DNA from: Patulibacter sp041648495
Lineage (GTDB): Bacteria > Actinomycetota > Thermoleophilia > Solirubrobacterales > Solirubrobacteraceae
DNA: 14,892 nt
Assembly (NCBI GenBank): GCA_041648495.1
Contig: JBAZOW010000056.1
Location: forward strand, 1-14,892
Direction: 5' to 3'
This document shows, one piece after another, positions 1-5,951 of the stretch. The notes beneath the pieces are model-generated. The model was not told where the DNA came from, did not search any database, and saw nothing but the letters and a program-made list of their open reading frames with translations. Position numbers and translations under genes: made by a program. Position 1 is the stretch's first letter. Each line of letters opens with the position of its first letter.

Positions 1-577
1 GGCCGTCTTGCTCGTGGGCGCTGCGCTTGAGGACTTTGAACGCTGCCCGAAAACTCGTTGGCTCTTGAGAGTTGTAGATCTGTCGAAACTGCGTGATGGC
101 TGCTCGGGTGTCCTCATCGTCGGGGTGGAGCATCTCCGACGTTGCGGTGCTCCCGTCGAAGAAATAGGACATCGTCTTCGGAATCTGGTCGAAGAACCGC
201 ATCTTGCCCAAGCGACGCACATCGTCGACGAACGCCCGCAAGATTTTTACCTCGTCCGCGGAGAACGCCCGGTAGACCTCCGCGGGTCGATCGAGCACCT
301 GAGTGCTTGGCTGGCTGACCGTCCCTAGTTCGATAAAGACCCGGTTCTCCCCCACGCCGCTCGGGATCTCTGTGACTTGACGTGCCGTGTATTCACCTGG
401 TGGTCCGACCAACTTTGCACGTACCGACTTGGTCGTGCCAGCCTCCACGGTGATCCACTCGCTTTCGCCAACTAGCCGGCCAGTGCTGTCGAAGATTTCT
501 GCGCGTGACCGTCGCGCTGAAGCCTCTCCCCGAAGGTCTATGGTGTGGTAGTGCACATTCGGTGCGCTGCTGCTCAT
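1..577 (-). CDS. Unknown protein, C-terminus cut by left window edge
   Basis: An open frame of 192 codons starts at ATG 577 and is still open at the window edge, so the C-terminus is missing. I do not recognise the family. Residues 1-85 look beta-rich (HTIDLRGEASARRSRAEIFD, then repeated short hydrophobic strands), like a small sandwich domain. From about residue 92 it turns helical and charged, and it ends in the visible part with FRQIYNSQEPTSFRAAFKVL. There is no signal peptide or membrane segment, so it is probably cytoplasmic. The start is supported by TACCGT at 584-589 followed by six bases and ATG, a leaderless arrangement. It is divergent from the secreted protein starting at 856. The plus-strand frame at 8-328 is its shadow. 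Confidence 0.7.
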   Translation of the reverse strand, partial: MSSSAPNVHYHTIDLRGEASARRSRAEIFDSTGRLVGESEWITVEAGTTKSVRAKLVGPPGEYTARQVTEIPSGVGENRVFIELGTVSQPSTQVLDRPAEVYRAFSADEVKILRAFVDDVRRLGKMRFFDQIPKTMSYFFDGSTATSEMLHPDDEDTRAAITQFRQIYNSQEPTSFRAAFKVLKRSAHEQDG

Positions 578-583
578 GGCTTC

Positions 584-589
584 ACGGTA
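584..589 (-). promoter_or_regulatory. -10 box of leaderless promoter for the left-edge gene
   Basis: TACCGT on the minus strand fits TANNNT and lies exactly six bases before ATG 577, so transcription should begin at or next to the start codon. No Shine-Dalgarno sequence is present in between. No clear -35 element is visible. Confidence 0.5.
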
Positions 590-843
590 CACCGGTCAGC
601 GGGGACTGCCTACACTGATGTTCGCGAGGCGCGTGTGAAGCTAAAACTAGTGTCTGCTTGAGCGCCGTCTTCTCGTATGAAGGCTCGAAGGAGAGGCGAC
701 GCCGCGACGGATCTGACGCTGTGAGGCGAGTAGGGCTGTTCGCAAGTCGAGTCAACGGCTCGTGCTGCCGGCCGCCTCCATCCAGCTTGTTTGGTTCTGT
801 TGATTACGCGCTGGGCGAGGAATGGGCTCGCGAGTCTGCCTTG

Positions 844-849
844 TACACT
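844..849 (+). promoter_or_regulatory. -10 box of leaderless promoter for the secreted Ig-like protein
   Basis: TACACT (TANNNT) is followed by exactly six bases and GTG at 856. This spacing supports a leaderless mRNA starting at the GTG. No convincing -35 element is visible. Confidence 0.5.
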
Positions 850-855
850 CGCTCC

Positions 856-2481
856 GTGAAAAGGAGCGTCTTGACCAAACTGGGCTCCCCCTCCAGGGCT
901 ATGCCGATGGCTCTGCTTGCGGTCTCGGGGGGCTTCTTGCACGGAGCTTCACCCGCCCATTCTCAGGCTCTTCGCCCACTGCAGACCATCAGCGGTGTCT
1001 GCAGTCCTGATCCGGTCGGAGGGTCGATCGTCGGCGCCCCGTTCGCTCAGAATCACGACGCGGTCTTCGCGGTCGTGACCGGCTCCGCAGGGCTATCTGG
1101 GGTCGAAGTGGCAGCCGGAAGTAGCGAGCACGTGACTTGGAACCTGGACAACACCGGGGCCACGCACTCGGGGACCGGGATCTTTCCCTTGCCGGTTCTC
1201 GCCTCCAGCGTTCCGTATCTCGTCGCACGGTGTTGGAGGGCACCTCGGCAGGCGGTCTCGGCATCGTTCTTCGACGTACCGACCCCACCGGTGACATACC
1301 CGACGCTGCAGCTGGCTGGCGGTTTGGACACGCCGAGCGTGGAGCTTCCGTACGTCGTCCGGTCTCGTGTCAGGTTCGAGACCGACGTGACCGTGACCAG
1401 TGGATTTGCCTCGGTCAACGGCGGTGCTTCCTTCACCGGCACCCAGACGTTCGCGGCCGAGCGCTTTGTTCCTCGAAGCAGCGTGAGGGTCCGAGCATCG
1501 AGCCCGCAGACCGCTGTTCAGGTGGCGGTTCGCCCGGTTCCTGTGCAGGTGTCCGGCATGGTCATCTCCCGCTCGGTTCGACAGAACGAACCTTCAACGC
1601 TGGCCTACAGCGCCGACGGCGAGACGAAAGTCACGATCCACCTCGTCGACGCGTCAGGACAAACCCGCAAGACCTACGGGCCATTTGACTACCCAGGCGA
1701 CTCAGCATCTCGCGTGCTGGAGGTCGATGGTCGAGACCAGGCCGGTGCCCGTGCCCCGGATGGGAACTACACCTTCGTTCTACGGTCGGAAGACGCATAC
1801 GGCGGTAGGTCAGAGCGGTCCTTCCCGGCGATCTTTGACTCAACGGGCCCGGCGATCGCCGCTGACTCGGCAAGCACAACCCAGTCCCCTGTTGCGGTTC
1901 GCGTGTCTGATTCCAACGGCGTAGCGTCCGTTTCCGCAGGAGTCGAAGGCACGACGCCGGCGACGATCTTCCGGTCGCCCTACGCGTACAAACACCGGCT
2001 CGAGACCTTGCTCGTACGCCCTCCAGCGCTCGGAGGGTGGAAGAGCGGGTCGACCTCGATCCTGGTCGATGCGACCGACGCGCACGGAAATCGATCAACC
2101 ATCCGGCACACCGTTGGTGTCCTTCCGCCAGCGCGCAGCTCTTCCCCGCCAGCTTCTCGACCGGCACCGATGCCAGCACGAGTGTCGCTGAGGACCGCTC
2201 GGTCCGGAGGCGTCTGGATCACCGGGAAGGCACGCGCGAACAAGGCGCGAGTCCATGCGTCGCTTCGTTTGTCCGCACGCGACGCGAGGCAGCTGAAGAT
2301 GCCCCGAGTGCTCGGTACTCGGACCCTAAGAGTCACCAATCGATCGAGTCGAACCTTCGGTGGCTACGTGCGTATCTCCAGGAGGGCCGAGCAGCGCCTG
2401 CGTCGGCGGAAGGCCATTTCGGTTCGCGTCGCAGTCGCTGGTGGTGCGTCCCAGCGCTCTTCCATCACGCTACTGCGTTGA
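856..2481 (+). CDS. Secreted protein with FlgD-like Ig region
   Basis: A 541-residue protein with an N-terminal Sec signal: basic start (VKRSVLTK), hydrophobic core MALLAVSGGFLHGA, likely cleavage after AHSQA near residue 37. The mature part is beta-rich with two cysteines (SGVCSPDP, VARCWRAP). In the middle, TYGPFDYPGD followed by DQAGARAPDGNYTFVLRSED matches the FlgD Ig-like fold, in which 'DGxYTF/V' is typical. A Pro/Ser linker (PPARSSSPPASRPAPMP) leads to a C-terminal Arg-rich beta domain ending SSITLLR. It is likely exported or wall-associated; the role is unknown, and adhesion or surface structure is possible. The frame is open back to TTG 658, but that would bury the signal peptide. 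GTG 856 has a leaderless promoter. TTG 871 is an alternative, with AAAAGGAG at 859-866 just upstream. A strong terminator follows. Confidence 0.8.
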   Translation: MKRSVLTKLGSPSRAMPMALLAVSGGFLHGASPAHSQALRPLQTISGVCSPDPVGGSIVGAPFAQNHDAVFAVVTGSAGLSGVEVAAGSSEHVTWNLDNTGATHSGTGIFPLPVLASSVPYLVARCWRAPRQAVSASFFDVPTPPVTYPTLQLAGGLDTPSVELPYVVRSRVRFETDVTVTSGFASVNGGASFTGTQTFAAERFVPRSSVRVRASSPQTAVQVAVRPVPVQVSGMVISRSVRQNEPSTLAYSADGETKVTIHLVDASGQTRKTYGPFDYPGDSASRVLEVDGRDQAGARAPDGNYTFVLRSEDAYGGRSERSFPAIFDSTGPAIAADSASTTQSPVAVRVSDSNGVASVSAGVEGTTPATIFRSPYAYKHRLETLLVRPPALGGWKSGSTSILVDATDAHGNRSTIRHTVGVLPPARSSSPPASRPAPMPARVSLRTARSGGVWITGKARANKARVHASLRLSARDARQLKMPRVLGTRTLRVTNRSSRTFGGYVRISRRAEQRLRRRKAISVRVAVAGGASQRSSITLLR

Positions 2482-2516
2482 CCTTCCTCGGTGAAGGGTT
2501 CTCTGGTGCAGTAGGC

Positions 2517-2546
2517 CTCGACCGCACCGGATCCGGAGCGGTCGAG
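2517..2546 (+). terminator. Strong intrinsic terminator after the secreted protein
   Basis: Arms CTCGACCGC (2517-2525) and GCGGTCGAG (2538-2546) pair perfectly over nine bases. Inside them, CCGGATCCGG is itself a palindrome, separated from the arms by an A-A mismatch. A short T-rich stretch (TTAGTTT) follows near 2554. It lies 36 bases after the stop at 2481 and separates that gene from the lipoprotein downstream. Confidence 0.75.
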
Positions 2547-2627
2547 CTACCGCTTAGTTTCGGCGCCCACCCCGACTTACAACACCGACGCCGGCAGCCG
2601 GCCAGCTCCTCGCCCGACATCAGCTCT

Positions 2628-2633
2628 GAAGGA
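2628..2633 (+). promoter_or_regulatory. Ribosome binding site fixing the lipoprotein start
   Basis: GAAGGA lies six bases before ATG 2640. It settles the start of the lipoprotein, whose frame is open for about 600 bases further upstream. Confidence 0.7.
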
Positions 2634-2639
2634 ACCGCC

Positions 2640-3158
2640 ATGCTCGCTCATCAAACTGTGAACCCTCGTCCACGCACCGCGTTGTTCCTTGTGCCGCTCC
2701 TCGCCGCCATCGCGCTCGCCGGCTGCGGTGGCGGTGACTCGACCAACGCGGTCGCCGAAGAGACCGGGTCAGCCGAGCCGGCGTCGAAGACCGTCGCGCG
2801 ACAGCGGTCGATCACGAGTGAGGACGTTGTTGCGGCCTTCGCCAACGCGAAGCTCGAAGCCGAATCGCCCACGCGCATCCCCCCGAACGACTTCGGTATC
2901 GCCCCGGTTGTCACCGATGACGCGACGCGGTTTCTGATCCCGAGTATGGGTGAGGACAGCGGCGGACGGGCGTTCGTGATCGAAGAGACTGCTGACCTTC
3001 GCAAGATGAAAGCCGCATACGATGACCTCGGCAAGGAGAACGGCCTCCTGTTCTCCTGGACGTTCGCCAACGAAGAGGTCGGAGTGCTGGTGCAGATCAA
3101 CGGCGATCTGCCTGAGCCGAAGGCAAAGCTCTACGAGAATGTAGTGGCGGGACTGTAA
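2640..3158 (+). CDS. Small lipoprotein of unknown function
   Basis: A 172-residue protein. The N-terminus has basic residues, a hydrophobic run (ALFLVPLLAAIALAGC) and a lipobox LAGC at residues 26-29, followed by a Gly/Ser/Glu-rich flexible stretch. C29 should be lipidated and the protein tethered to the outer face of the membrane. The rest (from about residue 55) is a compact soluble domain with a helix-rich end: ADLRKMKAAYDDLGKENG and KAKLYENVVAGL. The mix of strands around FAIEETADL-type segments and helices resembles small extracytoplasmic domains of unknown function. I do not recognise a family. The start is fixed by GAAGGA and by the lipobox position; the long upstream extension of the frame (from 2037) overlaps the secreted gene and the terminator and is not used. 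Confidence 0.85.
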   Translation: MLAHQTVNPRPRTALFLVPLLAAIALAGCGGGDSTNAVAEETGSAEPASKTVARQRSITSEDVVAAFANAKLEAESPTRIPPNDFGIAPVVTDDATRFLIPSMGEDSGGRAFVIEETADLRKMKAAYDDLGKENGLLFSWTFANEEVGVLVQINGDLPEPKAKLYENVVAGL

Positions 3159-3220
3159 GCCGAGGCGACCGTGCTCGCTTCGACTGTCGCCGAGATCGCC
3201 CCGACAAAGGCCCGCTGCCA

Positions 3221-3991
3221 GTGATCGAGGTCATCTCGCAGCTGTTTGCTTTGATCGCTGCGCTACTTGAGGTCGCGTTCGCGCCTCCAAAGCGCTTTAC
3301 TCAAAACCAGATGGCCGAGGGCGGACAATCATTCGCGTCGGAGATCATAGTGGGCGTCACGAGCGGCGCTTTGGGTGTTGTCACGGCCTCGGCTACCGCC
3401 TACTGGCGCACCCGTCGTCAGAACAGAGGTGCCGCCCGTCTGCTTCTCGCAGACTTGCAGGAAGTCCACGGGGCGATCCAGTTCGTCTACGACGAAGGCG
3501 ACCTCGCGATGAGGCAGGGTGAAAAGAACCCGTATGACCTGCAGTCGCTCTGCAAGATTCACCTGCCGCACTGGGAAGGATCCGCGGAGATCCTTGGGGC
3601 CTCGCTCCGAAAGAAACGGTGGATTCAGGTGCTCGACGCCGTCGACGTCGTAGAGAGCAGAGCTCGGGGTGATGAGAGCGTCGACATCGACGACGACTTC
3701 GCCCGCTCGAGTCTCGGAAAGGACCTCGTGACGGTCCAGGACGCGATCGAGGCACTGACAAAGATCAGCGCCTGGGATGCCCCGAATGACCAGGTCCGGT
3801 GGAGTCGCGAGGTGTACGGGCTGGAGACCCTTCTTTCCGATGAGGAGCTTGAGTTCCGGGAGGCCGGCCGGTTCTGGCCCCGCGCCCGATTCCAGCTGAC
3901 ACGACCCTTCACCTGGCGCCGACGTCGCCGCATCGAGAATGGAGTCGCAGCGGAGATGGAGGCCGAGCGGCACGATCGCGATGAGTCGTGA
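3221..3991 (+). CDS. Membrane-anchored protein of unknown function
   Basis: A 256-residue protein. From GTG 3221 it has two hydrophobic stretches, ISQLFALIAALLEVAFA (about residues 5-21) and EIIVGVTSGALGVVTASATAYW (about 41-62), followed by the positive stop RTRRQNRGAARLL and a long helical, charged cytoplasmic domain (about residues 65-256) ending in a very basic patch (WRRRRRIENG). Small proteins with one N-terminal helix followed by 'RRQ..RG..RLL..DL' are common unknowns in actinobacteria. ATG 3311 is an alternative start that would give a single-pass protein; neither start has a good Shine-Dalgarno sequence. It lies 62 bases after the lipoprotein and 335 bases before the HEPN-like gene, all on the same strand. 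Function unknown. Confidence 0.7.
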   Translation: MIEVISQLFALIAALLEVAFAPPKRFTQNQMAEGGQSFASEIIVGVTSGALGVVTASATAYWRTRRQNRGAARLLLADLQEVHGAIQFVYDEGDLAMRQGEKNPYDLQSLCKIHLPHWEGSAEILGASLRKKRWIQVLDAVDVVESRARGDESVDIDDDFARSSLGKDLVTVQDAIEALTKISAWDAPNDQVRWSREVYGLETLLSDEELEFREAGRFWPRARFQLTRPFTWRRRRRIENGVAAEMEAERHDRDES

Positions 3992-4326
3992 CGCCTCGAG
4001 GCCCGATCGCGGCCTCGATTAGGCGAGAACGCTGGTCTCAATTCGCTGAGGGGCGCCATCTCGCCTGCCCCCTCCGGATCGATTGTCTGTCCTTTGCCGA
4101 CCGTCCAACGCTGCGTGAACCGAGCCACGGCTTGGCTGCTGAGCAGCGTGCTACGCACAAACTCGCGAAGCCCAGGCAAGCAGGTTCGGTCCAACGCTGG
4201 CCCAGGCGGCCACGCGACCATCGGATGTCGCTGCAGTTAAACCTGGCGGAAGGCGACGGATCGGTGCTCAGAAATTCAAGCTGCGGCGCTTGCTGACCAC
4301 GAACCTCGTTGCGATACAACGGACGA
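3992..4326. other. 335-base stretch without a supported gene
   Basis: Frames on both strands cross this stretch but read as low-complexity Arg/Ser/Pro text with no domain. A GTG overlaps the stop of the preceding gene (GTGA at 3988-3991), but the 102-residue product looks random. It contains an 11-base direct repeat, GTCCAACGCTG, at 4103-4113 and 4189-4199, and a 13-base palindrome GCTGCTGAGCAGC at 4135-4147. No tRNA or obvious terminator is seen. It may be decayed coding sequence. Confidence 0.4.
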
Positions 4327-5133
4327 GTGACCATCGACGAAGCCGCAGATATGCCTCTCGACTGGGATCGGCTATTCGACGTCGGGCGATTGCCTGGCAC
4401 CGGCCCGGGCCTCTGGGGAGAGGCGGTTGAACAGCAACTCGTGGCGGTGGTGAAGCTCAACCGTCGCCATCGGCGGCGCCACGCATGGGGCCCGGAACCG
4501 AAGCCCGAGGACCCGAACGTGCCGTCGGTCCTTGACCAGCTCCACGTGCACGCCTACTACCTCGTAATGGCCATCAAGCGCGTGCTCAGATTTACGAGTT
4601 CGCTCGCCAAGACGACCCAGGATCAACGGCTATACGCGCTGCGCGACGACTACGTTCGGAAGTTTTCGTCCTTCGAGATAATTCGTGACTACTACGAGCA
4701 TCTGGACGCGTACACCCTCGGCGAGGGCAAGCATCAAAGGGGCGACGCGCCTAAGCTGGCCGCTCCTATTGCTCCGCTGCTCAAGTCCTCGTGGCACACC
4801 GATGACGTAATCGTCGATCTCGGCGGTGAGTCGCTGAACCTTACCGCGGCTGGGTGGTTCGCCCAGGAACTTGCCAAGACCGCTGAGAGCATCTACGAGG
4901 AGCACATTGACCGTAACCTGCCGAGGGAGGACATTCCGCCACAAGACGGCAGGGCCCGCACCTTCTATCTAGTTCAAGCCCCTACCAGCCAGCTCGGCTC
5001 CGACGACGAGGGTTTCATGGTCACCACGACCAAACTGCGGCACGTTGGTACGCGCCTAGCTACGCCGGAAGAGATCGAGCGCTACCGCGAGCGTGGCGAG
5101 CTGGACGAGAGCGAGCATTACTCCGCCGAATGA
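4327..5133 (+). CDS. Unknown protein with HEPN-like R-x4-H motif
   Basis: A 268-residue soluble protein with no signal peptide. Residues 30-135 are strongly helical. The second long helix carries FEIIRDYYEHLDAYTLGEG, with R120, H125 and Y129. R-x4-H followed by Y is the active-site signature of HEPN ribonucleases (R-N-x-x-x-H-x-Y in HepT-type toxins), with D in place of the usual N. The second half (about 155-268) is more mixed, with strands around VIVDLGGESLNLTAAGWFA and a charged tail. Start choice: GTG 4327 is preceded by TACAAC and exactly six bases, close to the leaderless pattern used elsewhere here; TTG 4309 and ATG 4351 are alternatives. HEPN membership rests on one motif and predicted helices, so it is a hypothesis. 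If right, the product could be an RNase effector or a non-catalytic nucleotide-binding relative. Confidence 0.7.
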   Translation: MTIDEAADMPLDWDRLFDVGRLPGTGPGLWGEAVEQQLVAVVKLNRRHRRRHAWGPEPKPEDPNVPSVLDQLHVHAYYLVMAIKRVLRFTSSLAKTTQDQRLYALRDDYVRKFSSFEIIRDYYEHLDAYTLGEGKHQRGDAPKLAAPIAPLLKSSWHTDDVIVDLGGESLNLTAAGWFAQELAKTAESIYEEHIDRNLPREDIPPQDGRARTFYLVQAPTSQLGSDDEGFMVTTTKLRHVGTRLATPEEIERYRERGELDESEHYSAE

Positions 5134-5266
5134 CTGACTTGGCAGCGCGCTACGGGCAACGCGGACGGGCGGTACACGGTCGATCTACGAGCACACGCGC
5201 AAAGAGAAAAGACCAACTCGCGGCATAGGTTCCGCGCCTGGGCCGTGCTCGGCCTGACGTCCATCA

Positions 5267-5312
5267 GCGGTCTCGGTTCGTGAGAATCCGCGGTCTCGAT
5301 TCATTGAGAATC
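5267..5312. repeat. Two tandem copies of a 22-23 base repeat
   Basis: Copy 1 (5267-5288) and copy 2 (5290-5312) share GCGGTCTCG at the left and TGAGAATC at the right, with GTTCG against ATTCAT in the middle, and lie one base apart (period about 23). The units resemble the short repeated ends of some insertion sequences, and they sit where the composition of the window changes. Confidence 0.6.
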
Positions 5313-5314
5313 GA
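5296..5314. terminator. Hairpin between convergent genes
   Basis: TCGATTC (5296-5302) and GAATCGA (5308-5314) form a perfect seven-base stem with loop ATTGA. It lies between the ends of the plus gene (5133) and the minus tetR gene (5362), so it could terminate tetR transcription. It has no T-tract and overlaps the second repeat copy, so it may instead be part of a mobile-element end. Confidence 0.4.
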
Positions 5315-5361
5315 CACTCAATACCTGGGAGCGTGCGCCGCCGCTCTTGGCATCGGCCGCG

Positions 5362-5901
5362 TCATTGGCGTAGGCCGGCGAGCACCACGCTTGTCAGTCG
5401 CCGGGCAGAATCGGCGTTGACTGCCGAGATCACAGCGACGTTCGCCACCAGCAGGGCGGTCACGTCATCGATACGTGCATCAGAGCGTACGACGCCAGCG
5501 TCGATCGCGCCCGCGAGTGCAGCAGCGACATGCTCCATCGCGGTGGCGCACTCCTTGGCGAGCTCGCTGCCGGGTGGTGCCTGCGCGATGCTCTGCGCTA
5601 GTGCCGGCGTCAGGATCTGCATCTCGACCAGGCCGTGCAGGTAGCTCGCAAACCGCGCCCCCGCGTCAACGCAGGCCCCTGCGCGCGCGGTGATCGCCTC
5701 CACTTGCTCCCGCAACAGGACCGTCATCGCGCCATCGATCAGCCCCTCCCGAGAGCCGAAACGGTTGTAGAGCGTTCCTACGCTCACGCCGGCCCGGGAG
5801 GCAATCTCTTCGAGCGGAGCGCCTAGGCCTCGTTCGGCGAACACCTCCTGCGCGGCCGTTCGAAGCCGTTCGGCATTGAGCTGGGCGTCGGCTCGCACCA
5901 T
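5362..5901 (-). CDS. TetR-family transcriptional regulator
   Basis: A 179-residue protein of usual TetR length. The N-terminal DNA-binding domain includes a helix-turn-helix at about residues 29-48 (LEEIASRAGVSVGTLYNRFG), a textbook TetR recognition motif, then REGLIDGAM and an all-helical ligand-binding domain. It probably represses the divergent SDR gene and itself: the 41 bases between the two starts contain two palindromes of the same design, one over its own -10 box. The ATG at 5901 has TAATCT exactly six bases upstream, so the mRNA should be leaderless. The ligand is unknown. Confidence 0.93.
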   Translation of the reverse strand: MVRADAQLNAERLRTAAQEVFAERGLGAPLEEIASRAGVSVGTLYNRFGSREGLIDGAMTVLLREQVEAITARAGACVDAGARFASYLHGLVEMQILTPALAQSIAQAPPGSELAKECATAMEHVAAALAGAIDAGVVRSDARIDDVTALLVANVAVISAVNADSARRLTSVVLAGLRQ

Positions 5902-5904
5902 AAG

Positions 5905-5920
5905 TTGAGATTACCCTCAG
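5905..5920. promoter_or_regulatory. Candidate TetR operator 1
   Basis: TTGAGATTACCCTCAG has the layout TTGAG-N6-CTCAG, the same as operator 2 with one base less than perfect symmetry. It covers the tetR -10 box TAATCT (5908-5913, minus strand) and a TTGAGA (5905-5910) that could be the -35 of the SDR promoter. Binding here would block both genes. Confidence 0.55.
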
Positions 5921-5929
5921 CAACGCTGC

Positions 5930-5935
5930 TATAAA
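5930..5935 (+). promoter_or_regulatory. -10 box of the SDR promoter, leaderless
   Basis: TATAAA lies seven bases before ATG 5943, with TTGAGA at 5905-5910 as a possible -35 (19-base spacer). No usable Shine-Dalgarno sequence exists, so the transcript should start at about the ATG. Confidence 0.55.
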
Positions 5936-5951
5936 TTGAGGCATGCCTCAA
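5936..5951. promoter_or_regulatory. Candidate TetR operator 2, perfect palindrome
   Basis: TTGAGGCATGCCTCAA is a perfect 16-base palindrome, extending to 20 bases with one mismatched pair (AAA before, GTT after). Its centre falls inside the SDR start codon. It lies 31 bases, about three helical turns, from operator 1, centre to centre, so two dimers would sit on the same face of the DNA. Binding would cover the SDR transcription start. Confidence 0.7.

Larger units (their letters stand above)
578..855. other. Divergent intergenic region, 278 bases
   Basis: This is the spacer between the left-edge minus gene and the plus-strand secreted protein. It carries a -10-like hexamer at each end (584-589 minus, 844-849 plus). 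The frame from 658 stays open through it, but the encoded stretch is Arg/Ser-rich, precedes a good signal peptide and looks non-coding. I see no RNA gene or repeat. Confidence 0.5.
5134..5361. other. Intergenic region between convergent genes, with relic-like frame
   Basis: The frame of the gene ending at 5133 stays open for another 49 codons after its stop (to TGA 5281), including GNADGRYTVDLRAHAQREK. This could be chance in GC-rich DNA or a remnant of a longer protein. The right end holds the tandem repeat and hairpin listed separately. Confidence 0.35.

Noticed and set aside
8..328. 106-residue plus-strand frame at the left edge
   Set aside because: It is the antisense shadow of the minus-strand open frame that starts at 577 with a good promoter; the product has no domain-like pattern.
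658..855. N-terminal extension of the secreted protein from TTG 658
   Set aside because: It would place a convincing signal peptide about 80 residues inside the protein, and the extension is Arg/Ser-rich with no start signal.
2037..2639. Long upstream extension of the lipoprotein frame
   Set aside because: It overlaps the secreted gene out of frame and the terminator hairpin; GAAGGA and the lipobox fix the start at 2640.
3988..4296. 102-residue frame overlapping the previous stop by GTGA
   Set aside because: The overlap looks like translational coupling, but the product is low-complexity with no structure and no homologous pattern.
4038..4460. Minus-strand 140-residue frame
   Set aside because: Ser/Arg-rich shadow that runs into the start of the 4327 gene.
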